Shown here one piece after another: positions 53,691-64,000 of a DNA stretch of 64,000 nucleotides. Origin of the DNA: Ophthalmolycus amberensis (Eukaryota; Chordata; Actinopteri; Perciformes; Zoarcidae); contig JAFEUB010001068.1 of assembly GCA_024529925.1 (NCBI GenBank), positions 862,001 through 926,000 on the forward strand, written 5' to 3'. The position numbers were made by a program, and so were the translations under genes. The notes below the pieces were generated by a model that searched no databases, was not told where the DNA came from, and saw nothing but the letters and a program-made list of their open reading frames with translations. Position 1 is the stretch's first letter. Each line of letters starts with the position of its first letter.

Positions 53691-53734
53691 ACAGTTTTAA
53701 TCTCTCCGTTTAATACACAGCCAGAAAACTAAAA

Positions 53735-54175
53735 TCTACCTCACAGAGCCTCTAAAGCTCATTAGTTAACGTGTCGTATTATGTTTGTTTTATATTACCA
53801 AACATCTTTTTAAACCACAAGTTCTATGTTCAACAACAAGACAACAGGAAGTCACTTCTTCCAGCTAAGAAACAGAATTACCCGTAAAATTACAACTTGC
53901 CATTTTTTGTTGTTGTTTTTTTTACACTTTATAGATTAAACAAACGATTAATAAGATGTAACATTAATGAGTTTTATAGGGGCTGGTGGCTGATTTGTGT
54001 TACCTTTGGACAGAGCTAGCTGTTTTCCCTGTGTTTACAGTCTCAATGCTAAGCTAAGCTAACGAGCTGCAGGCTCCTGCTTCATATTAAATGGTATGAG
54101 AGTGATATCAATCTCCTTTTCAAACTCTTGGCAGGAAAGTGGATGAGGGTATTTCCCAAAAATGTTGAGCTATTG
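53735..54175. mobile_element. Two copies of a teleost repeat in inverted orientation
   Basis: The left half (53735-53830) carries CCTCTAAAGCTCATTAGTTA in + orientation. The right half (about 53880-54175) carries the same family reversed, ending in GGGTATTTCCCAAAAATG. The shared part forms an imperfect inverted repeat (about 53747-53795 against 53933-53985). It is the same family as 45885-46095. Confidence 0.6.
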
Positions 54176-56680
54176 CTTTCAAGGGCATCATGAAAGAAGA
54201 TGTTTTGCATTTGCTTCCAGTAAATTAATCCCATTCATAGTCGCATTTGTTTTCAAATGTTGAGACTTTCAAGATACATATTGTTGAGGATTCCCTTTCT
54301 CTGTCTAATCCTTTGTTTACGTCTGGTCTCTCCCTCCCCTGTCTCATATCGTCCTCTCCATCCATCTTCCATCCTGTGTATTGACTCCCTGCAAGGTCTG
54401 CCTGTTGACCGAGAATGTAAACAGTGGAATGAACGTGCGGGTCACCGTCGGGGTCACTTTCTCTGCGTCCCCTCCTCTCCTCCCACCATCCATCCCTACG
54501 CTCCCCCGCGGCTCCGTCGCCCCGTCCTTCCCCTGCCCCCTGATTATGTGCTGGTAATGAGAGGTCTAGACATGCTTGATCAGGATTAAGGCCCAGGAAG
54601 GCAGGCAGAGCCAGGTCAAGCAGGGAGCGAGGCGGCTTTAGCTTGGACACATACACCCCTGTGGGCCTGGGATGGGCACCAAAAGGCCCAGCCAGAGGTT
54701 TCTGAGGACCGTTCAGGGGTCATGGAGAGAAAGAGCAATAAGGAGACAGAGGGGATGAACAAATGCAGCCGTCATAGAAGACCTAGTTTCTGCAGGATCT
54801 CTGTGTACTGATGCTCCACCGATGCGCCAATATTAGGAAAAAACTGACTATAGTGCTGCGATGGGGTGGCTCTGTGGAGAGATAAAGTCTACAAACTGAA
54901 AGGTGAAATCCTTCTAACTACATGTACCATGGTGCATGGATGGATGAAAATGTGCATAAAAACAGATTGGACACCTTATAATACCTGTTATGATGTTATG
55001 ACATATTCACTGAATTATAATATTTTTTCTTCAATGAGAATTAAATAACCAAAGCTAAGGTGACATATTGGACACTATGGGATACTGTCATCTGCTTTTC
55101 ATTTTCAATGCATTTGAAGTATAGCCGTGACATTTTAACCCTTCCATCTGTGTGTTTATTGACTCGTTTATATTCAGGTGCATGCAAATCATGCATACGA
55201 GTGTGTTTGAGGTAGAGGACACCAGCTGTTGACATAGGTGGCTTTCTGTCCACTGGGAATAATAAAGAACAGACAACACATAGCCGGCATCCAATTCCCA
55301 TCCTCAGAGCTTCCAGATGGATCTAATTTATGATCATTTGTAAACATCCAGGAGAGGACAGCGAGACTGACACTGGGGATGTCTGGGACGTGACACGATA
55401 ACTCAATGAAAATATATATGGAGTAACTGGGAAAATAGCTTCCAGCAGGATGATAATTCTGAATTTCACCCTCATCGCCTTTTTTTGGAATCAGGATGGT
55501 CCAGAGAGGACGTTGCCCTTCTGCTGGATAACAGGACGGACAGTGTATCTTCCAGGTCACCTTGAGTGGAATCTCTGAGGCACAAAAAGGCGCAAAACAA
55601 TACACAAAACTACAAGTTTTGTAAATACATTAAACATAGTAAATCCCTCATTGTGACATAGTTCAAATTTAACTTTGGTGGCGCTATTGAAGTCCATCGT
55701 AGATTCTGCAGGCTTGGATTGGGAGGAGTGGGTTGCAATCTGCCACATACATCCGCAGGAATTTCATATAGGCTTCACTAACATTACGTCTTTTTATGTG
55801 TTCTTTATACTTATGTAACTACACACCATTTCTGAATGTCATTATGCATTTTACGCTTTTTGCGCGGCATTTAACGGAAAACAAAAGTCACTTATTTAAC
55901 TTTTTAAAAGAAAATACAACATTTGTAACTGTGATCTCGTACACTGGTCTCCTGGTTGCAAGTCCTGTGTTTGTCTGAGCACTCCACCTCCCCTCCTGCC
56001 ACCATAAGCGCTCTCTCTCGCATTCCATACTACGTACCCCTGTTCAGTGTGTAGCACATTCCCACTGATGCGTTTACGTTGCGGTCAGTTCAGCCTATGG
56101 CACACAAATGGGATGCAAAAAGCAAGATACGGGTTGTTATTGCGCGTAAAATTACTTACTAGCTGAGTCATTCATACGGCAATTGGTGAGAGCGGGTTGA
56201 TGGGCTTCCTGGAGCTGACAGATATATCTAGACATGATCATGCCGTGCAGTGATAACAAAAATGGAAATGCTAGGATGAGGCTGCATTCAAATTTACATT
56301 TAAACTGAATTTAACAGTTCTATAAATATATTGGGTTATTGGGTATGCAAATCAAAAATCACCAATGCAAAATAAATAAACTTTTATTTCTTCTTTAAAA
56401 GGTGTAATCTCGCCCAGCTTCATTAGCTGCAGTAATGAAGTCATGTGGTATAGTAGTAATGTAGCTCCAATGTTATCATACAACAACCAAATGCTTGTGT
56501 CAAGCATCGGGATAATGAGCATAATTAGCAAGTGCTTTTTTGCAGAGGAACATCTTGTCTGATGTGTCGATGGAAGTGTTGGCTGACACACAAGCACCTC
56601 TGTGACACACTGTGATAGACTCAAGTTGTTGAAAAACCCACATTCACGCATTCCTCCCCATTCACAGCTCTTTCTCTTCT
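54176..56680. other. Intergenic, no supported gene
   Basis: No exon recognised. 54540-54700 is a GC-balanced unique-looking block (GATTATGTGCTGGTAATGAG) that could be conserved non-coding sequence, but this cannot be tested from one genome. Confidence 0.5.

Positions 56681-56681
<1 letters not shown>

Positions 56682-56719
<38 letters not shown>
56682..56719. repeat. (CA)19 microsatellite
   Basis: Pure CA tract. Confidence 0.95.
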
Positions 56720-56721
<2 letters not shown>

Positions 56722-59700
56722 ACAGGGACTCTGGGACACTGAGGGAATGATAACAAAGACATGTTAATGCGTGCTAATGATGTCATTATCTCCTGACGAG
56801 TGCAAATAAGCGAGAGATTAACACCGACGCTACAGGGAATGAGGTGTGGGTTCACCGGCACATAAGTGTGTGAGCTGTGTGTGTGAGGAGGTCGCTATAC
56901 GTCTACTGCATGGAAGATTGTGGAGACGGATGGGGAGATATGAGAGGGTTGTACGGATGTGTGGGCGCGTCACACTCCCCTTTTACAGACTTCCCCTCGA
57001 ACTTTGGCCTCCTCCTCTGCCTGTTGAGCGTCCCACAGGAAAACACACTGACCCCCCCCCCCCCCAGAGAGCGGATGAGTGTCTCTGTGGACGTGTGTTT
57101 GTTAGTCCTCCCTCCCAAATGAACAGAGCACTTTTTGTTTTGTTTTGCATTTTCCTCTGGACAGTGTGTGCTGCACCTGAATTTCAGCTGAGTTGTCCCA
57201 TTCTTGTCACAAGCTCACTTCCCATGCATTTGACTCCACTAATGTGCGTGTCATTTAATTGCCACTACAGCTGCAGACGCCTGCTCGCTTTTATCATTCA
57301 GTCCATACGGTCACAGGCTTTCACCAGCTTGCATCATGAGCTCCCACACACTCACTCCTGTCAGAGTAAAACATCTCTCTTTGAGTGTTTTAAAGGGAGA
57401 CAGCAGGGATTTTAGGAAATTGCTCCATGGGTCCACTTACCTGTTGAATGGTAAGAGCGTGCTCACCAAAGTCATACATGAGTTCCTTGTAAATTTGTCA
57501 AAAGGCGTTTTACAACCAAACTGTTCTGAGGAGTTCCCCCGAGAACTGCATACCTTCAAGGACTTTTTTTTCTGTTTGCATTCGCACCATCAATAGGAAC
57601 GCTGAAGTGACGTAAGCCGGCTGGTGCCACTCGCACACATCTCCAGCTTGGAGATTGGCAAGTGACAAGTTCACTACGTTTGCTACAAGCTCGCCTAGCT
57701 TTTTCTGGTAATATGAGAATAGATAAACAACTCTGTTACGTGCTACGATCTATAAACACAAGCGAAATAACCGTCACGAATGCCTCTTCGGCTCAGTGGG
57801 TGTGCTCTATGCTACTGGGTTAGCCTTTGTGCTAACGTTACTGGGTTAGCCGTTGTATGCTCAGTGTGTGTGTGTGCTCATGAACGAGTTAAGTTATAGA
57901 CTTAACTGTCGGTCCATTTGTTCTTGTTTTCTTCCAATTTTTGGTGTTTTGTCACACCTATTAACAGGATTTTATAAGTGGTGGTTGCCGGTGCTGCATT
58001 GTGTTTGACCAATCGCCATGCACTCATGGTTCCTCTCCTGCTGGGAGTGCCTACAACAGACACAATGTAAATGGGGGTTCTTAGAACCTCTGGTCCAAAA
58101 ATGCCTAAAGTGTTTTAAAAACCTTTATTCAGTGATTTCAATATGTCTTTGTCCCAATGGGAAACTTTCATGTTTAAATTATATGTCAGGCCAGACATTT
58201 GTCACATTGGCATGTCATAAAAGGTAAAGCACAGGTGGTATTAATGCAATGCATGACTGCATTCCATTTAGGTGAGCAAGTTCCGGGGTCCTTGTAATGT
58301 GCATACTGGCTAACTGGCACAGCTATGGGATGCCTGATGGAACTGTGCAATTGTTAACATAACTAGTTTCACCTGCTTTTCCTGCTGACAAGTCAAAACG
58401 CCTGCTGTGAAAAATGTGGCCTGAACGTTAAGCAGTTTGCTCCAAGACGATGTGATCATAACTGTTAGAAGGCCAAAACTATGAAAATAAGACTGTAATC
58501 ATCCTTTAAAGAGTCTTTGCATGTCACTGGCAGAGCCAAAATAAAGGACTGTACAACTGGTCTGCTCTTGTTTCCACAGGAGGTGAATGTTGTGGCTGCT
58601 CATTCAAATGGGAGCAGCTAAATCATGCTACAACACATGGTCGCTCACCTGAAACTGTTCCAAAAATAAACCCTCGGTACATCAGCTGTTTTGACTTGTT
58701 TAACAAGACAAAAGGGGTGTATTTCTTAGTGGGTGAGGCAACAGTATGTAAATCATTTCCCCCACTATTCTCAGAGAGCTGCCAGGGCCGTCACTCCACC
58801 CTGATGTCTATATTTTCCTCTCCCACTCTCTCCCCTCATCCTATCGCCACTCTGCTCCTCGTTCTCCTCCCTCGATCCTGCTCTCTCTCCATCATTTACG
58901 GCCCACTCCTGAGCTGCTACCCATGCAGGCTTCGGCTGAGGGTTGGTCGGTCTGTCGGTGGTGGGGGGATGGGAGCTGGATGGTTTGCACGTTTTCAAGC
59001 AAACTGAAATATTCATGTATGTGTGCCCGTGTCCCTGTGTGAGAGCGACTTCACGTGGTCTTCGTATACGTATGTGTGTCTATTCATGTCTGTAGCACCA
59101 AATAGACAGCTGATTGTAAAGAAGTAGACATGTTGATGTGTGTACTTTTGTGCACGCGCTGCTTTTTTTGCCAGGTGATGCGTAAAGCCCCGTCGTTTGA
59201 TTTAGCTCCCAAAATAAGTCTCGGCACATCAATTACCCATGAGCCGCTCTGCACGCGCTCACATGACCGACCGAGGAGGAGGAGGACTTATCAGAACATG
59301 CCTCTCTTGTTCACCATATTAAAGTGCAGCGCACTGTGCTTCAAAATATCCACATTTCCAGCCCCACATTCAGCGCTAATCTAAATATAGAAACAGCAGT
59401 TGAACGATCTCTTGAAACATGTGACTGTATGTTGAAGATTCAACCATTTTTTGCAGTCGTTTCCTTCAACGAAATGCAGTTTTAAGTCTTCTAAGAAGAT
59501 CATGATTGCAAAGCAAACATGTATAATGCATTTAAACCGTGTTTTATTTATTAAATCATTCTAGTTGTCTGCAGAAAACACAGCATTACATTGAGTGATG
59601 CACTTGTCTTTTATTGCCTCTCCATCTCTCCATGACCCACATGGCTTATCAGAGAGCTGTCAACCGTGAGTTCACTCTCCTCTCCTCTATCTTTGCCTCA

Positions 59701-59740
59701 TCTCTTCGTCCTCTAAGGCTTCCTTTCTAACTCCCACAAA
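56720..59740. other. Intergenic with possible promoter- or enhancer-like blocks
   Basis: No supported exon. 56755-56835 and 59160-59300 are motif-rich, unique-looking blocks. 57600-57860 combines a CRE-like TGACGTAA with a GCTA/GTTAGC cluster (see findings). A poly-C run lies at 57052-57065. Confidence 0.5.
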
Positions 59741-59743
59741 CAT

Positions 59744-59744
<1 letters not shown>

Positions 59745-59785
<41 letters not shown>
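59745..59785. repeat. (CA)20 microsatellite
   Basis: Pure CA tract, followed by a C-rich polypyrimidine stretch to about 59925. Confidence 0.95.
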
Positions 59786-59789
<4 letters not shown>

Positions 59790-60134
59790 CACAAATTGAC
59801 ATGCACCCCCCCCCTAATTTCCCAGCCTTCTCTCGCCTCTGTTTCCCTCGACCTCCCGCCCCTCAACTGCCCTTCTACCTCCCCCCTCCCATCTCCCCTC
59901 CCTCAACCCCATCAGGAGTCGACCGGAGGCAGCAGCTGGTACATGTATAGCCAGTTGCTATGTGGGCGCCATGACAACCGTCATGAATTCGACATGGCGC
60001 TCACGTATCCAGGCGGATGTGAGCCTGTGTGGATGCAGCGCTTCAAATGGCGCTCACGTATCTAGGGGATGAAACTCCCAGGGGGTTCGGTATAGATTTA
60101 GACTCTTCTTCCTCTTTTTATACACTCTGTGTAA

Positions 60135-60135
<1 letters not shown>

Positions 60136-60166
<31 letters not shown>
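60136..60166. repeat. (TG)15 microsatellite
   Basis: Pure TG tract. Confidence 0.94.
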
Positions 60167-60167
<1 letters not shown>

Positions 60168-60169
60168 AT

Positions 60170-63100
60170 TGTAACATTGTCACATAAGGATGTGAAAGAT
60201 CTATCACACCAGTTGTATTGAATTGTATTAAATATAACCCTGATAGAGAAAAGACAGATACTTTAAATTAGATATGATCTAAAATCGTAGTAAATTAGCG
60301 AGGATTCCTGCGGGAAACACAGCAGGGTGTTAATTTACCATTTCAAGATGTGCTTAAGGCTTTTCATGATTCAAATAAAGTGCTGTCAGGACATCTGATA
60401 GTGAAAGCCATATTCTGACATCTCAACCTCATTTAGGCAGGTTTTCACTCAGTCCTGTTACCATTAAACATTTCCTGCTGTAAACATTTTGGACATTACA
60501 CACACCATTTGAGTCTCCTGACGGCAATGGGAAGATAAAAGCAAGTTCTCTCACTCAATTTTCTGTATTCATGATCATATTGTAAGAATGACTGAGAATG
60601 TCAATGTTAACTTAAAGTCCTGTTCCCTAAATTGTTTCTTAGTCGTTTTTATGTTTCTTTTTTTTCAAGTTACAAATGCTTAAACCCTTCAAAACTAAGG
60701 CCCACAACAGAACAGATAGAAATCTAATCTGAGCAGCCGATAGGCGAAAGTTGCCCAGAACAAAAGAGACCAAACCAAAACCAGACCAGTAAAGACCAGC
60801 ACAGGCAACTCCAGACCAGTACTGACCAGTCAGTCTCCATAGACTTCAGCCATATTCAGAGCAGCTCAGGCTGACTGACGAATGTGCTGCTTTACTGTAA
60901 TCTGTCTTTATGACGGCCCTGCCAACCAGGGCACTTTGTGTGCCTCGCCGTCCACACGCCCCTCTTACCAGCAAGGCCAACAAATAGGTCTGGCAAGGAT
61001 TAACCCCCCCCCCCCACACACACACTCCAAATAATGTTTGCACCAATACACCAAGAATTCATACATGCCTGTTTTCACAGGCTCACTCATGATCACACAC
61101 AAACACCCTCCCACACAAATTCACACACTGTTTTCAACACCGGGTGCCCAAGGAATTACAGGATACAGTTTGAAGGTTGGCGGCCTGGTGCTCTAAATAG
61201 AAACATCTCTCTCCTCAGCATTGTTATGCAACTTGTCGAGAAATGGTGCGGTGATATGCGACGCAGAATTACACATAAAAAGAGCAATAAAATGCAAAAT
61301 GGTGGTGGATGTCATATTAAACGTGTTTGCAACATGTGATTTTCACAGTGCACACTTATTAGGAGTTTCTAAATGCAACCGTCATGGTTGGAAGTTAGAT
61401 GCCCTACACACACATGCATTTGTCGTGTGCACATCTGTTAGAGTGTCAGCGATTAGATGCCTCATAAACCTCTGGATGTATGTGTGTGGAGATAAAAAGA
61501 TTTTAACACGTTTGCATGTGCTTGGAAAATGTGTGTGTGTGTGTTTTCTTTGTAGTTCTTCTTCTGCAAAACCAGCGCACACACAGTACACACTGCCTCC
61601 ATGTGACAGGAGTATCTGATCATGTCTTCAAACTTCAAACAAGTCCGTGAGCTCACAAGGACGCCGCCACTCCTCTCACCTCCTGGACCTCCTTCACGCA
61701 CATACACGCACTTGACAGTGAAATGCCTTTGGGTTCGCTTTGTCATTATCAAGTGACAAATGACCTTGTAAGCGGCTGCCACATCAAAATGGAATGTGTT
61801 TTTCAAAGCTGGAGGGAATAGACCCTGCAAGCGTCAGTCAAGGCTGAGGAAGTTTGGACAAAGTAGAGAAAAACACACTCAGTGCCCTATACTTGGCATT
61901 TAACTCCATATTAATGCAGTGTAGTAGGTCAGTGTAAATGTATTTTTCAAAAAAATCCCTTTATACAATAACATTTACGGACAAATCACCCAAAACATCG
62001 GGCCACATTTTGGAGACAAAGTGGACCATGTTTGTGGACACCTGCTCTTTTCCCCCGAAATATGTATACGTTGAACATCTCATCCCGAAATCACACGCAG
62101 CTTCCACGGCTTTGGTTTCAGTCAGATTCACAAGATCTTGGAACCTGTCTGCAGAGATTTGCTCCCATTCAGACTCAAGAGCCTCAATGAGGTCTCACTT
62201 GTCATGAAACTGTGGATGCTATAACTTTCCTCCTATTTTTCCGAGCATTTTATGACCTTCCAGCTTACAAAGCTTAGCCTGTGAGATCATCACTCATTTC
62301 CACTTTATTTTCCATCTTTCCCTCCTCTTCCTCCTGTGGAATGTTCAGTGTGTTCATCCCACTGGTCAACAAACCACACTGGGAAGGATGCTTTCGTCTT
62401 GTTTTCAATTCACGGTGAGGATGGAATTTGAAAAAATGAAAAAAATAATTTACAAAAAGCTCTTGAGAAGAAGTTATTTCATGAATGGAGTCAAAGCTCG
62501 GTGGCATATCTTGCCATTCACAATCCTCTTTACTTGTCCTGTTGCTTTTCTAAGCTAGTGCTCCAGTGCACAAAAAGCTCCTATTGTATTGTTTGTTTTT
62601 ATTTCTATCCAGCAGCTCTTAGAGAGACTGGTGAGTGTCAGAACAAGGATCTGGGATCAGTGCACAGAAGGATTGGCACTTCTAATAGTGCCAAATGCTG
62701 GATAAACATGCATTAGACTTTGAGGAGATTTCTTGAAAGTTGCCCTCCAGGCTAAATCTTCTAGGCTGTGTGCTGCAAGAAGAAAGCAACCCTCTGAGCA
62801 AAAGCTATGATGACGGACTTGCCAATTGATCAACTGATTAGTTTGGAATAAATCTGAACAAACTCTTTTCCACATTGTTTTTGCTGTGTCATTTGGATAA
62901 TTCTTATTCATCTCTTCCCTTTATCCCACTTGATCTGTAGTCTTCTTCCTACTTGTGTCCTCTGCGTCCATTATTCACTCTGCTGCGGTCTCTACTTCTG
63001 TTCAGATGCTAAAGTAGCATCTGAACAATGATTCCAGCAGGACGGATATGTCGCTTGCTACTGACCAAAACCAAACTCACCTTGGTCAACTGCGCACAAC

Positions 63101-64000
63101 TCATAGAAATTGCGTTGCAAGTAGCTACTTCTTTATTTCACGTTGTCGCACGTCAAGAGCAATGTTGTCGCACACATTTAGAACAAACATATGAACATGC
63201 ACATACCCACGACACATTTACAGGCGTACCGTACAAACATTTATTCATCCAGGTAGCCTTGTGTACAGTATACGGTACTCTTGTAGTGTCCTCCACTGAT
63301 TCCCATCAGTGCCTTTTGCATGGTTTGACAAATCAATTAACTGGGTTTGCCAGGTGACAAAGAGATTTTGTTTTCAAAAGGCAAACCAGTGCTGTACAAG
63401 CAACAGGTGCAAGCTAAATACGGTTCATATGTGAATCATGTATTCTCAGAAATGAGTTGGGGGAAGTGGAGAAAAAGGACGAGCAACAATGGAAGACCCC
63501 TTTGGCAAAAGATAGCCAGAGGTCCTATGTACCATCTGTGAGAGGAAAGATGCCTGAGGGGTGTGTGTCTTTTTGTGTTAGTGTACTTTTGAACTTTTGT
63601 CTTTGTAAGAACCCTTCTGTGTGAACCCTTCAATGTGAAGGCCCTGTTTCGCACTAAAAAGATCGATGTACATGGTATTTATTTTGGTGTTTCTGAATGT
63701 CACACGTGGTTCCATCAGTGTCATATTACCAGATTACACAGAGTGATAGAGATAGCATTGAAGGAGAGTGGTGACTATGTTTGAATGTCAGCGCTATGAA
63801 AAACACTCCGCAATTACACCAGTAATAGCGTTTCAACCAAGCAGCAGCTCAGTGTCCCCGTTCAGTATCTGACTGTGATCCCATTTCCATGTAGGTCGCA
63901 GTTGTACAAAAACCGCCTGTGCTCCCTACTACAAGGACATTTAATTTTCAATGAGATGGAATCTAAATTATGTTGTTTTTTCTCCGCCCACTACTTCCTA
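60170..64000. other. Intergenic, no supported gene
   Basis: No exon recognised. It contains a poly-C run at 61005-61015, a motif-rich segment at 61730-61800, and a small perfect hairpin at 62999-63027. Confidence 0.5.

Noticed and set aside
56846..57415. 189-codon frame in the desert
   Set aside because: Cys/Arg/Pro-rich with no domain, no conserved splice structure, and it overlaps a poly-C run; probably open by chance.

Overview
The window is vertebrate nuclear DNA, almost certainly from a ray-finned (percomorph-like) teleost. Genes are split into many short exons with GT-AG introns. CA/TG microsatellites are abundant. Several interspersed repeats I know from spiny-rayed fish genomes occur, with Tc1-like and LINE remnants. 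Five protein genes can be assembled exon by exon, and each gives a continuous reading frame close to the length of its human orthologue.

Layout: kpna6 (importin alpha 7, + strand, CDS 1357-7502), txlna (alpha-taxilin, +, 14022-18736), eif3i (eIF3 subunit I, +, 20951-23845), then convergent hdac1 (histone deacetylase 1, -, 26408-30452) and marcksl1 (MARCKS-like 1, -, 34114-35746). This order matches human 1p35 (KPNA6-TXLNA-...-EIF3I-...-HDAC1-MARCKSL1), but the human genes lying between TXLNA and EIF3I and between EIF3I and HDAC1 (for example LCK) are absent. The first ~1.1 kb looks like the 3' end of a further upstream + strand transcript. From about 36 to 64 kb I find no convincing coding exon. 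That stretch is a repeat-rich gene desert with long CA/TG, CT and G tracts, interspersed repeats, and a few AT-rich segments dense in homeodomain/POU-like motifs that could be enhancers.

The genes are not a pathway. Four are housekeeping genes: nuclear import, vesicle traffic/syntaxin binding, translation initiation, chromatin deacetylation. marcksl1 is a membrane/actin regulator. They share an ancient neighbourhood.

Most interesting signals: (1) dense GCTAGC / TAACGTTAGC-type motif clusters just downstream of exon 1 in kpna6, txlna, eif3i and hdac1, but not marcksl1; in hdac1 they form a 44-bp triplicated repeat ending in a perfect 22-bp-arm inverted repeat. (2) An in-frame 30-bp tandem duplication copying the 5' splice site of kpna6 exon 11. 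(3) A diverged tandem copy of the eif3i terminal exon 1 kb downstream. (4) TG microsatellites serving as the 3' splice-site tract of txlna exon 11 and hdac1 exon 8. (5) Two near-perfect CTCF consensus sites. I did not find a novel enzyme system or an unknown multi-gene cassette. Exon coordinates are manual inferences from splice consensus and recalled protein homology; no alignment was run.
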